A stretch of DNA of 64,000 bases, taken from contig NZ_CP133592.1 in NCBI RefSeq assembly GCF_031312595.1, positions 2,232,001 to 2,296,000 of the forward strand. Direction: 5' to 3'. The translations under genes were made by a program, and so were the position numbers. This document shows positions 35,306 to 44,336 of the stretch, in pieces (position 1 is the first letter of the stretch; each line of letters opens with the position of its first letter). The stretch comes from Methanolobus sediminis. Its GTDB lineage: Archaea > Halobacteriota > Methanosarcinia > Methanosarcinales > Methanosarcinaceae. Below the pieces are notes generated by a model, which did not search any database, had not been told where the DNA came from, and saw nothing but the letters and a program-made list of their open reading frames with translations.

Positions 35306-36334
35306 ATGAACAAAATTGAAAAATGGATTCTGGTATCATTACTAATAAGCCTTGTATCAGGTTTGATAGTTGTGATATATACTTTTGATTCTAACACCCT
35401 GTCTTCACTCATGCAAATAAAACCTGGTTATATCCTTGCAGCTGCATGTGTGCATGCTCTTAGTTATGTTGTATGGGGTATGCGTACACGTTCTCTTTGT
35501 AAGGCATTGGGTTTTGATATTAGCTATGCGAAGGCTTGTGAAATAGTTACATCAAGTACATTGGCAGCATCTATCACGCCTTCTTCTTTGGGCGGGGAAC
35601 CTTTGAGGATACATCTTCTCCATGAAGAAAATATGCCTCTGGGAAGGGCAACAGCAGTTGTTCTTGGGGAAAGGATACTAGACGGTATATTTATTCTGGT
35701 TTTAGCACCTCTTTCTATCTATGTCATACGTGGTGTTCTCAAAGACTCTTATTTTGATGCTATGTTCATCTTTGCAGAACTTGTACTCATATTCATACTA
35801 TTTCTTACATTGTATGCAGTATGGAAACCAGAGCCCACTAAAAAAGTAGTTTATCTTATTGTAAGAAAACTGGCTCCTCTTCTTGGAAAGAAAACGGATT
35901 CCGCGTTGGAAAAAGTAATCTTAAGGGTTGACTCCGAGTTTGAACATTTCCATGACAGCATTTCGATATTACTCAATGAAGGTAGACTTGGACTTGCTAT
36001 TGGAATATTCCAGACGATGGCTTTCTGGTTTGTAGATTTTTCAATGCTGTATGTGATATTACTTGGCCTGAACCAGCATCCCGATCCATTTATTGTCTTT
36101 GCAGCACAGGTTATTGTCATGGTTCTGCTTATCATACCTGCAACTCCTGGTTCAAGTGGGGTTGCCGAATTTGCAGGAACAACTGCTTTTTCCCTTTTTA
36201 TTCCATCATCATTACTTGGAATAGCGGTTATTGCCTGGAGGGCTTTCACTTTCTATATGAATCTCTTCGTAGGCGGTTTTGTCAGTTTCAGGATATTGAA
36301 GGATACTGATTTTATCAAGAATTTCCTGAAATAA
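35306..36334 (+). CDS. UPF0104/lysylphosphatidylglycerol-synthase-type membrane protein
   Basis: A 342-residue protein with about eight predicted helices of the LPG-synthase/flippase-like family (DUF358). Characteristic blocks are ITPSSLGGEPLRIHLL near residue 90 and IIPATPGSSGVAEFAGTTAF near residue 270. It has no soluble aminoacyl-transferase domain. Members are proposed to move lipids or lipid-linked sugars, which fits the nucleotidyltransferase gene just upstream. The start may be ATG 35306 or ATG 35291. Confidence 0.85.
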   Translation: MNKIEKWILVSLLISLVSGLIVVIYTFDSNTLSSLMQIKPGYILAAACVHALSYVVWGMRTRSLCKALGFDISYAKACEIVTSSTLAASITPSSLGGEPLRIHLLHEENMPLGRATAVVLGERILDGIFILVLAPLSIYVIRGVLKDSYFDAMFIFAELVLIFILFLTLYAVWKPEPTKKVVYLIVRKLAPLLGKKTDSALEKVILRVDSEFEHFHDSISILLNEGRLGLAIGIFQTMAFWFVDFSMLYVILLGLNQHPDPFIVFAAQVIVMVLLIIPATPGSSGVAEFAGTTAFSLFIPSSLLGIAVIAWRAFTFYMNLFVGGFVSFRILKDTDFIKNFLK

Positions 36335-36337
36335 GCT

Positions 36338-38014
36338 TTAAAAGCTGATGTATGGAAGTATTTCTTTTTTACCTGTCCTTTCGGCAAAATCGTTTGCATC
36401 TTTAAAAGGCACTTCCTTATTAATGAGGCTGGCCTGCTTTTTTCCTATTCCGGGGAGTTCCTGTATAAGCGACATGGGGGCGGTATTGATATTCAGTGGG
36501 TATGTTACTCCTGTAATGGATCGATGTCCATGCCTTGTTACTGTAACATCAATGTATTCTCCAAGTTTCTGGTTTGCAGGAATTCCTACAAGAAGAGGAT
36601 ATGATCCCATTTGTCTTCCAAAACAAATCCTTTCACTATTTACTTCGCACATCACATCCTTTAACACAGTGCCTGCAGGAATTATCTTTTTCAGCATTGG
36701 CATATCGATGTCCTTTCGTATCATTTCCTTATATTTCAGAAATAGCTGCTTGTGTTTTCTTACAAGTTCATCATTCCCGTACATGCGGGTGCCCGGAAAT
36801 GCCATTACCTGGCGGATATTTATCCTGCGAAGCAGCAAGTCTTCATCAAGCACTTTTTTGAGAAACTCAAAGTTTAGCTCAAATGTCTTTTTGGATTCGC
36901 CCATAAGTCCGTGAACAATATTGATTCCCGGAAGAAGTTCAGGCATTCCGTTTACTCCCCGGACTCTTCCAACTTCATTTATGATTTTGATAGCTTCAAA
37001 TATCTCATCAGGCATTGCCTTGAGACCGTTAGCTCTGACAACTTCAGGATCCGCACTTTCCATTCCAAGGGCAGCCACGTCTCCTGATGTATGATATTTT
37101 ACAATGGTTTTGAAAATCTCCCTGCTAAGTTCCGGGTAGGTTGCAATTGTTCCCGGATTTGCATTGTCCATGTGAAGGACTTTAAGGTCTGGCGCAACAT
37201 CTCTGATTCCTCTATACAGGGAAAGTATGACCTGTGGGTCAGGTTCAGGTATTTCTCCTCCTTTGTCCTTTGCATGATAACTTAAAATATCGGGCTGTCT
37301 CCCTACCCTGAAAAACCTTGCACCATGCTTGTAGAGTTCTGCAACTTCGGATACTACGTCTTTAACAGGTCGGTAATCTGAACTTCCGTATGATGGTTCT
37401 GTGCAGAATGAACAGTGCTGCTTACGTCCACAGCCTCTGTAAGTCTCTATCTCGCACATCACGTTTGGGTAATCCGGATGTTTTTTGATAATAAAGCTGC
37501 CTTTTGTACTCCATCTTCCTATTTCTTCAATGGATCTGAACCTATGATTATAGTCGTCAGGTGACTGTGCATTGTCTCCCGTGGTATCAAATACAAAAGC
37601 TTCGATGTCTTTACTGGAAATGCATGCATCGGTGTTGCTTATAATATCACATTCAGCTTTTTTTCCACCTTCCAGGGAGAATCCAAGTCGAATGGGTCCT
37701 CCAAGTATTTTTGTCCCGTTGGTGGCACTGAATATACTTTCTATTTCTCCTATGTTGATAGGTGTTGAACGCAGGTATTTTCCAGGGACAGTCATACCAG
37801 CAAGAACTATGACTATGTCTGCTCGATTTATGAGTCTTGGTGCCTCTGTGATATCTTTGCGCAGACTGTCAATTGTAAAATAAGATATGTTCTCTTCCTG
37901 TAGTCCTTTTTCTCTTAAAGCGCCTGCTATGTACCTTATGTAAGGGGATATGTAAGGTGGCACTCCGAAACACGCTGGTTCGTCTACGTATCCGTCAATT
38001 ATTACTGCTTTCAT
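36338..38014 (-). CDS. Radical SAM protein with helix-hairpin-helix domain (COG1031-like)
   Basis: A 558-residue Fe-S enzyme. The cluster motif is unusual in spacing: CGRKQHCSFC (CxxxxxxCxxC) at about residues 192-201. A B12-binding-like N-terminal region (about 1-150) precedes it. The C-terminus holds a TRAM-like part and a helix-hairpin-helix (LIQELPGIGKKQASLINKE, about 515-533). The latter suggests a nucleic-acid substrate. Archaeal family of unknown reaction. It converges on the flippase gene, with only three bases between the stops. Confidence 0.85.
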   Translation of the reverse strand: MKAVIIDGYVDEPACFGVPPYISPYIRYIAGALREKGLQEENISYFTIDSLRKDITEAPRLINRADIVIVLAGMTVPGKYLRSTPINIGEIESIFSATNGTKILGGPIRLGFSLEGGKKAECDIISNTDACISSKDIEAFVFDTTGDNAQSPDDYNHRFRSIEEIGRWSTKGSFIIKKHPDYPNVMCEIETYRGCGRKQHCSFCTEPSYGSSDYRPVKDVVSEVAELYKHGARFFRVGRQPDILSYHAKDKGGEIPEPDPQVILSLYRGIRDVAPDLKVLHMDNANPGTIATYPELSREIFKTIVKYHTSGDVAALGMESADPEVVRANGLKAMPDEIFEAIKIINEVGRVRGVNGMPELLPGINIVHGLMGESKKTFELNFEFLKKVLDEDLLLRRINIRQVMAFPGTRMYGNDELVRKHKQLFLKYKEMIRKDIDMPMLKKIIPAGTVLKDVMCEVNSERICFGRQMGSYPLLVGIPANQKLGEYIDVTVTRHGHRSITGVTYPLNINTAPMSLIQELPGIGKKQASLINKEVPFKDANDFAERTGKKEILPYISF

Positions 38015-38738
38015 GCTTCTCTTCTTGTTTTTACTGGCCTGTTTTAGTTAATCATATATGCTATAGTATTTACTTTTAATAATTGCTTATTTATTATATA
38101 TATCTCATAGTGTATTTTGTGTTGTACTTGTTGTAGTGAGATGACATCCGAAATGCACGATTGATATCGTTTTTTGAAATGATATGCACTGTGTACAATC
38201 AGTGTTTACTATGTTTGCGTATATGCCTTAAAGACTATTTAATCAGACGGTATGGGCGAAATTGATATAGCAAATTACTTTTCAATTACTTCTTTTGTTG
38301 TTGAATTCCATCTGTTATGTCAGGTTTTTAGCGTTAATTATGACATGAGCATTATCGACAGAACCGGATTAGTTTGAATAGATGATTAATTTATGGTGCA
38401 TTCTCTGTATCCATACTGGATTCTTCGACGGTTAATTTTCATACATGTCTCATTATAACTTGTCATAACAAATCATACAAATACGATTGTTCAGTATTTC
38501 CTGAAAATAGTTCCTACTCGTAGGAATATGTAATATTCGGGAAATGCGTGCAAAATGTGGATTGTTATGCTCTGGTATTATTGACAATATGGGGTGTAGT
38601 GTTTGTTATTGAATTTACCTAAATGCATTTCCAATGTATTGGAATATCTTGCGTGGCACATACTTCTTATATATTCCTTTTTCCATTACCTATATTAGTT
38701 GTAAGCATGCTGCAAATGCAGCACACGAGGTTTTTCCA
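38015..38738. other. Long intergenic stretch upstream of ilvD
   Basis: No gene is evident. TTCCTA-CTCG-TAGGAA (38511-38526) is a 6-bp hairpin nested within ATTTCC/GGAAAT (about 38496-38545), a possible structured element. CTTATATATTCC at 38667-38678 is the probable TATA box of ilvD. TGCTGC-AAAT-GCAGCA (38708-38723) is a perfect 6-bp hairpin located just before the ilvD ribosome-binding site GAGG, and could modulate translation or bind a regulator. Confidence 0.45.
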
Positions 38739-40400
38739 ATGAGAAGTGACAAGACAAAGAAAGGACTCGAACGTGCGCCTCACCGTTCTCTTTTGAAGGC
38801 AACCGGTGTAACAGATTCTGAAATGAAAAAGCCGTTCATTGCAGTTGTGAACTCCAGGAATGAGCTTATCCCTGGTCACATTCACCTTGACAAGGTTGCA
38901 GAGGCTGTAAAGGCAGGTATCAGAAGTGCCGGCGGTGTCCCATTTGAATTCCATACCATTGGTATCTGTGACGGAATTGCCATGGGTCATGAAGGAATGA
39001 AGTATTCTCTTCCAAGCCGTGAGGCAATCGAAGATTCCATAGAGCTTGTCCTTCAGGGTCACCAGCTTGATGGTATGGTTATGATAACAGCATGTGACAA
39101 AATAACTCCCGGTCATCTTATGGCAGCAGGAAGCCTTGACATCCCTGCTATTGTAGTTACCGGCGGTCCAATGATCCCTGGTTATGTTGACGACGAGCCA
39201 AGAGACTTGATCTCTGTATTTGAAGGGGTCGGAGAATGCCAGTCAGAGCGGGTATCTGAGGAAAAACTGAAGCTTCTTGAAGATTGCTCCTGTAGTGGTG
39301 CCGGTTCATGCGCTGGAATGTACACTGCAAACACAATGGCCTGCATGACAGAGGCACTTGGTATGAGTCTGCCTGGGTGTGGTACTGCCCATGCCGCAGA
39401 CGCAAAGAAAATAAGACTTGCAAAAGAATCCGGTGAACGTATTGTTTCTATGGTCAACGAAGGTCTCAATCCTCGTAGTGTTGTCACGCTAAAATCATTT
39501 GAGAATGCCATAATGGTAGATATGGCAATTGGCGGCAGTACAAATACTACCCTTCATCTACCTGCAATTGCTCATGCTTTTGGACTTGAACTAACTCTTG
39601 ATGTCTTTGACAGGCTTAGCAGAAGCACTCCTCATCTCATCTCTCTCAAACCAGGCGGAGAAAATTATATGCTTGACTTTGAGAGGGCAGGCGGTGTCCA
39701 GGCAATTATGTCGAGGCTCCAGTCTAGTCTTAATCTTGATGAAAATACAGTTAATGGCAAGACCGTTGGTGAAAACCTTAAAGATCTGGTCATCGTAAAT
39801 CCGAAACTCAATGCAAGGATTGTAGGTACAATGGAATCTCCAATACACAAGGAAGGTGGAATTGCCATACTGAAAGGAAGTCTTGCACCTGACGGATCAG
39901 TTGTCAAACAGGCAGCAGTTGACCCTAAGATGCTAAAGCACAGTGGTCCTGCAAGGGTATTTGACAGTGAGGAAGATGCAATGGCTGCCATCCTTGCAAA
40001 GAAGATCGTTGCCGGAGATGTTGTGGTTATACGTTATGAAGGTCCAAAAGGTGGTCCTGGAATGCGTGAGATGCTCTCTCCAACTTCTGCGATCGCAGGT
40101 ATGGGGCTTATCGACAAGGTTGCTCTTGTTACAGACGGTCGTTTCTCCGGTGGAACCAGGGGTCCATGTATCGGTCACATCTCTCCTGAAGCACAGGAAG
40201 GTGGTCCAATTGGTCTTGTAAAAGAAGGCGACATAATAGAGATAGACATTCCTGCAAGAAAGCTTGATCTGAAAGTATCTGAAGAAGAGCTTGCAGAACG
40301 CAGGAAGACCTTTGTACCATTGGAAAAGAAGGTTACCGGTTATCTCGCAAGATACAGGAAATTTGTCAGTTCTGCAAACAAAGGTGCTATTATAGAATAG
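38739..40400 (+). CDS. ilvD: Dihydroxy-acid dehydratase
   Basis: Dehydrates dihydroxy-isovalerate and -methylvalerate in valine and isoleucine synthesis. It uses an Fe-S cluster; the Cys residues lie in [13 protein letters not shown] and [24 protein letters not shown] (quoted parts [17 protein letters not shown]). The protein is 553 residues, the normal length, from the ATG at 38739 with GAGG upstream. A longer frame from 38634 adds a stretch that has no place in the family. The C-terminal [19 protein letters not shown] is typical. Confidence 0.96.
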   Translation: MRSDKTKKGLERAPHRSLLKATGVTDSEMKKPFIAVVNSRNELIPGHIHLDKVAEAVKAGIRSAGGVPFEFHTIGICDGIAMGHEGMKYSLPSREAIEDSIELVLQGHQLDGMVMITACDKITPGHLMAAGSLDIPAIVVTGGPMIPGYVDDEPRDLISVFEGVGECQSERVSEEKLKLLEDCSCSGAGSCAGMYTANTMACMTEALGMSLPGCGTAHAADAKKIRLAKESGERIVSMVNEGLNPRSVVTLKSFENAIMVDMAIGGSTNTTLHLPAIAHAFGLELTLDVFDRLSRSTPHLISLKPGGENYMLDFERAGGVQAIMSRLQSSLNLDENTVNGKTVGENLKDLVIVNPKLNARIVGTMESPIHKEGGIAILKGSLAPDGSVVKQAAVDPKMLKHSGPARVFDSEEDAMAAILAKKIVAGDVVVIRYEGPKGGPGMREMLSPTSAIAGMGLIDKVALVTDGRFSGGTRGPCIGHISPEAQEGGPIGLVKEGDIIEIDIPARKLDLKVSEEELAERRKTFVPLEKKVTGYLARYRKFVSSANKGAIIE

Positions 40401-40521
40401 TGCCTTTTGAATATTTTTGGTATTACAAACATTTCGGAGCAGATATCATCATGTCTGTTCTTTCTTTCTCTTTTATACGTGACCGACGGTTTTTTATTTA
40501 GAATGACATGACTATTCTTTA

Positions 40522-40698
40522 ATGGATAGAGTGGGTATTTGTGCTATATGTGGTTCTGTATCCTATCTGAATACATGTAGTCTATGCGGCAGGCTTGTTT
40601 GCAATGGTTGTTTTGATCACTCTCGTAATGTTTGCAAACAATGCTCATCCGGGATAATCTTTTCAGAAATGTCTTCCGAAAGGTCAGGAATAATCTGA
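40522..40698 (+). CDS. Small zinc-ribbon protein (58 residues)
   Basis: A 58-residue frame with ten cysteines, including CAICG, CSLCGRLVCNGC, and CKQC, plus an FDHSR stretch. The spacing matches a B-box-like double zinc finger of the type known as small archaeal proteins. It is too short for many gene finders. It lies between ilvD (same direction, 121 bp upstream) and the convergent repeat protein. A TATA-like TTTTTATTTAG lies at 40491-40502, about 25 bp upstream, so the transcript may be leaderless. No function is known. Confidence 0.7.
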   Translation: MDRVGICAICGSVSYLNTCSLCGRLVCNGCFDHSRNVCKQCSSGIIFSEMSSERSGII

Positions 40699-40723
40699 TG
40701 TTCTCATTCAGGTGTCACTAGTT

Positions 40724-42307
40724 TTATTTCAACCTGTGGAGCTGTTCAACACCATTTTCCTGTTTGAGTATGAGTATCTCTCTTGCAACCAGTTCTTGTA
40801 TTTTCTTGTCAATATCTTCCTGGCTGAACTGGCGTGATACTAAACTTTTAATAATCTCTTTCTTAACTTTCGCCCCTCGCGGCATGTACATTAGGATATT
40901 TGTTTCAAGTTTGTCAGTTTTTGGTCCTTGTGTAGGGTTTACATTATTTTGTACAACAGGTGGCTTCATCTGAGGAGCAACACTTTGCATTTCCGGAATG
41001 GGTTCTGTTCCTTCATAAAACGGTGGCATCTTTCCAGTTGCAGGTGCCATTTCAGGTGGTTTCATTTTCGGCATCATGACGCCATCATTTTCAGATGGGA
41101 ATGGTACTACATCTGATGTTTGCAATTCCGGAATCGCAAATACTGTTTGTTCCTTCTGCTGTTCCGGTGGTTTAAATTCCGGCATCTGGAATTCTGTTTG
41201 TGGCATTTGCTGTTCCGGTGGTTTAAATTCCGGCATCTGGAATTCTGTTTGTGGCATTTGCTGTTCCGGTGGTTTAAATTCCGGCATCTGGAATTCAGTT
41301 TGTGGCATTTGCTGTTCCGGTGGTTTAAATTCCGGCATCTGGAATTCTGTTTGTGGCATTTGCTGTTCCGGTGGTTTGAATTCCGGCATCTGGAATTCTG
41401 TTTGTGGCATTTGCTGTTCCGGTGGTTTGAATTCCGGCATCTGGAATTCTGTTTGTGGCATTTGCTGTTCCGGTGGTTTAAATTCCGGCATCTGGAATTC
41501 TGTTTGTGGCATTTGCTGTTCCGGTGGTTTAAATTCCGGCATCTGGAAATCAAACTGTGCCGTCTCTCGCTCAGAATGCATGAATGGGGAGATTTCTGGT
41601 TCTTTTAAATCCTTTTTTTCCTCTTCGATCTCCTTATGGATCTTTTCTGCAACAAGTTCAGAGAGTTTATGTTCGTGCGGAGTCTCAATATTTACTGCAT
41701 TTTCCATTTCAATTGAAAAAGTGGGATTAGATATTTCCTCGTTATTTTCAACTAGCACTGTATTTTCATCCAGGGTGATTTGTTCTTCTGTGATGGCAAT
41801 TTCCTTTGGTATGAATTCCTGCGCAATGGTTTCAACCGGAGGCGCAGTTTCAACAACTTCCTGGATATTTGTGGGTACAGTTAGCTCTGGAATTTGTGCT
41901 TCACTAATGTAAGGGGTGCTAAAATTCTCAGTTGGCACTTGCTCAATAAATGCTGGATTTTCATTACTGTCAGTATTCTGTGTAATATTTTCCTGTGGTG
42001 CTGGTATTTGTTCGGGAGTTTTCTGTGCCATAGGGCTTAAAGACTCCTGCATCAAAGGCTCATTTTCATGTGCAGTATTTACTCCTGCCAGTTTGTTTTC
42101 CATTTCTTCAAGACGGTTGAATATGATATCCACATCTTTTTTGAGAATGCTGAAACCTTCGCTCCATGGGATTACTTCTTCAGAAGAGAAATTATCCACA
42201 GCCTCGAGTTCTCTTTCTATGAGCTTTCTGATGAACAGGCTTTTATTTTCAATTACGTCCAGTTTGTCAAAAAGCTCATCGGACATGCTGATAGTAAGTC
42301 TTTTCAT
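40724..42307 (-). CDS. Ribbon-helix-helix protein with eight 17-residue repeats and a C-terminal winged-helix-like domain
   Basis: A 527-residue protein. The N-terminus (residues 1-45) is a ribbon-helix-helix domain (MKRLTISMSDELFDKL). A long Gln/Glu/Pro-rich linker follows. In its middle are eight copies of FQMPEFKPPEQ joined by QMPQTE, 17 residues per unit (about residues 250-385). The C-terminal 65 residues (NILMYMPRGAKVKKEIIKSL...) form a compact helical domain resembling a winged helix. The DNA-binding N-domain and the tandem linker suggest a DNA-tethered scaffold or a regulator with a long spacer. The repeats at the DNA level are nearly identical, so copy number may vary between strains. 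Confidence 0.8.
   Translation of the reverse strand: MKRLTISMSDELFDKLDVIENKSLFIRKLIERELEAVDNFSSEEVIPWSEGFSILKKDVDIIFNRLEEMENKLAGVNTAHENEPLMQESLSPMAQKTPEQIPAPQENITQNTDSNENPAFIEQVPTENFSTPYISEAQIPELTVPTNIQEVVETAPPVETIAQEFIPKEIAITEEQITLDENTVLVENNEEISNPTFSIEMENAVNIETPHEHKLSELVAEKIHKEIEEEKKDLKEPEISPFMHSERETAQFDFQMPEFKPPEQQMPQTEFQMPEFKPPEQQMPQTEFQMPEFKPPEQQMPQTEFQMPEFKPPEQQMPQTEFQMPEFKPPEQQMPQTEFQMPEFKPPEQQMPQTEFQMPEFKPPEQQMPQTEFQMPEFKPPEQQKEQTVFAIPELQTSDVVPFPSENDGVMMPKMKPPEMAPATGKMPPFYEGTEPIPEMQSVAPQMKPPVVQNNVNPTQGPKTDKLETNILMYMPRGAKVKKEIIKSLVSRQFSQEDIDKKIQELVAREILILKQENGVEQLHRLK
41159..41552. repeat. Eight tandem copies of a 51-bp repeat
   Basis: The core GGCATCTGG occurs at 41181, 41232 and every 51 bp on to 41538. 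Copies are almost identical in DNA (a few A/G and T/C changes) and keep the reading frame (51 = 17 codons) of the ribbon-helix-helix protein gene. Such near-identity points to recent expansion or frequent homogenisation. Confidence 0.92.
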
Positions 42308-42349
42308 GGTACATTTCTCCTTGAAGGTCTGATTAGTGGAATCACATTA

Positions 42350-42370
42350 ATGTATGCATAATTCATACAT
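42350..42370. promoter_or_regulatory. Operator-like inverted repeat before the ribbon-helix-helix gene
   Basis: ATGTATG (42350-42356) and CATACAT (42364-42370) form a perfect 7-bp inverted repeat with a seven-base spacer. On the minus strand it lies between the TATA-like TTATATATG (about 42368-42376) and the start codon at 42307. A ribbon-helix-helix protein typically represses its own gene from such a site. Confidence 0.5.
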
Positions 42371-42528
42371 ATATAATTAACTAATTTATATTTTAAAAAA
42401 TATGATTGTTGCTTATTGTGTATGATTAATATGTGAAAATGATTGCAAAAGACGTTACACTAATGCATTATATGAGTCTTTGAAAAGTACAGGCTGTGTG
42501 AATACTAAAAAAGAATATGAATGTAATA

Positions 42529-43302
42529 TCACATGGATTTCTTACATTCCGGGCAAGCCTTGCCTTTAGTGGTCTGAATGAATGAATGCTTTGGAGCTAT
42601 GCATTTGCATAATGGGCATAATTCATTTGTCTTGAATATTTTTTCCACTGCCTGTAAGTCAGCGTCATAGATATGAGTGTCCCATCCTGTTGCGATAAGT
42701 GATTCAATCTCATAATCCAGTTCATTTTCTCTGAATACCTTTTTAAATCCTTCTACAATTGCAGGTATATTTGCAGGGAATCCTCCGAAAGCGTCCCATG
42801 ATCTGTAGAGCAGGTATATTCTTACTTGTGTATCATTCAATTGTTCCAGCTTGTAGGCGATCCAGCAGGGCTGATCTTCAAATTTAGGGATGTGCACTTC
42901 ATTTTCCCAGAGTACACCCACATGTCTTCTTGATCCGGGGCGCAGGTTCTTTACATTTGCATTTACACTGTCATATGCGGCCTGCCCGTACCTGAACAGC
43001 TGTTTTGCATAACAGTAATCGAATTTTCTTTTATCATCATCTTCAAGGGAATTATACCAGTCTGCATATTCTTCAGTAAGTTCTTCCTTGTATTTAGCTA
43101 TAAGATTCTCTCCAAAGGGTACGGCAGGGCTAACCTGATTGTTGTTCACGTCCTCAATATATATGGTGGCATGAACTCTCTTTGTCATAGTCTTATAGTC
43201 CGGCTTATGCTCCTCTCCCTTCTCGTAGATCTCGTGGATAAGTTGAGACCAGGCAGAAGCGATTGTTTTTCCTTTTATCAGTACAGCTTCCATATCGCTC
43301 AT
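42529..43302 (-). CDS. Thymidylate-synthase-like protein with C-terminal zinc ribbon
   Basis: A 257-residue protein. The central part (about 90-200) resembles the ThyA superfamily as found in methanogens: PCWIAYKLEQLNDTQVRIYL and LYRSWDAFGGFPANIPAIVEG recall PC...RSWD..GGFPAN of thymidylate synthase. The residue order suggests that the catalytic Cys is that of QPCW. The C-terminus adds a zinc ribbon (CPLCKC ... CPECKK) not seen in the classic enzyme. It could be the organism's dUMP methylase or a relative that acts on another nucleotide. Which is true cannot be told from sequence alone. Confidence 0.72.
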   Translation of the reverse strand: MSDMEAVLIKGKTIASAWSQLIHEIYEKGEEHKPDYKTMTKRVHATIYIEDVNNNQVSPAVPFGENLIAKYKEELTEEYADWYNSLEDDDKRKFDYCYAKQLFRYGQAAYDSVNANVKNLRPGSRRHVGVLWENEVHIPKFEDQPCWIAYKLEQLNDTQVRIYLLYRSWDAFGGFPANIPAIVEGFKKVFRENELDYEIESLIATGWDTHIYDADLQAVEKIFKTNELCPLCKCIAPKHSFIQTTKGKACPECKKSM

Positions 43303-43394
43303 TCCCTATGCATCATTAATTGTCGCAATACCATTCCTATGGATAAAATGAATTTAATAAATTAGATTGTATGCATCCTGTATAAATTATTGTG

Positions 43395-44249
43395 TCATTG
43401 TCCGTCGGCATTTATCTCTTGTTTACCAACCAGGGCACTGGCAAGCATTATTGCCTTGGTGTAATGACCTCCTACTCTGGATGTGTCAACAAATACATAA
43501 TCATCTATCAGTATCGGTGCTCCGAACCCGTATCCTCCTCCAAGGAATACAAGAGTTCTGAATATCAGGTTTCCTGAGATTCCATCAGGGGCAAGTATGA
43601 AATTTGCTTCCTTTATTGCATCTTCAATAAGGATGGTATAATGCTTGGCATCAATTCCCTGTTCCCTTATCCTGTTTACAATGAAGTCTCCTTCAGCGAG
43701 TGTCTGGTCAACGCGGATGTTACGTCCAAGGTCACCAAGTCTTCCTCCTGAGAGGATTCCCACAACTGGTTCAATGTTAAACCTTCTGATGTATTCAACA
43801 CCAAGCTTGATGAATTCGATCTTGTCTGCCAGTTCATTTCCTTCATCAATTCCTACAGGTGCAATGAAAAAAGGTGTACCTTCATTTGTCTGAAGTAATG
43901 CGATTCTGTGAAGGCTTTCCTGATTTAGTATTTTCTTGAGGTGTGATAGTGTTTGGGAAGCTCCTGCTGTTCCTCTGACTGCAGCATCCACGTATCTGGA
44001 CTTGAGCAGGTCTCCAAGGGTTCTTTCGGGATCGTTCGTTCCTATTATCTCAAGGTCTGTACCTATCTCTTCAATTTCTTTTTTGTTACCTACCAGCATC
44101 ACATGCGCATATCCCGCTACATGTGCATCCCTGGCACTTTTCAGCATCTTGGGACTTGGGTTGCGTACTCCTATGGCAACTCTCGCCCTGTTCTGCAATG
44201 CCCTTTTTTCTATAAGGCCCAGGAGATTTTCCGTACTATTCGATCCCAT
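43395..44249 (-). CDS. mtxX: Methanogenesis marker protein 4 / MtxX
   Basis: A 284-residue protein of the MtxX/marker 4 family, related in fold to phosphate acetyl/butyryltransferases. Typical blocks are RARVAIGVRNPSPKMLKSA near the start and VVGILSGGRLGDLGRN in the middle. The family is confined to methanogens and close relatives, which supports the identification of the organism. Its reaction is unknown; a methyltransferase role was proposed from gene context. I use the ATG at 44249, which has AGAGGT upstream. It is divergent from rfcL, 87 bp away. Confidence 0.87.
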   Translation of the reverse strand: MGSNSTENLLGLIEKRALQNRARVAIGVRNPSPKMLKSARDAHVAGYAHVMLVGNKKEIEEIGTDLEIIGTNDPERTLGDLLKSRYVDAAVRGTAGASQTLSHLKKILNQESLHRIALLQTNEGTPFFIAPVGIDEGNELADKIEFIKLGVEYIRRFNIEPVVGILSGGRLGDLGRNIRVDQTLAEGDFIVNRIREQGIDAKHYTILIEDAIKEANFILAPDGISGNLIFRTLVFLGGGYGFGAPILIDDYVFVDTSRVGGHYTKAIMLASALVGKQEINADGQ

Positions 44250-44336
44250 GGATGATACCTCTACCATCAATAATATCAATCAGAACAACAAAGTGGTGCA
44301 AACATTAATTACTTTTCCTGAATATTGGGTAATAAC

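Noticed and set aside
41159-41552. CRISPR-like array
   Set aside because: Repeats are directly adjacent with no unique spacers and keep a protein frame.
41107-41912. Long frames on both strands inside the repeat region
   Set aside because: A 51-bp repeat keeps all frames open. Only the minus-strand frame has a ribbon-helix-helix domain and a defined C-terminal domain.
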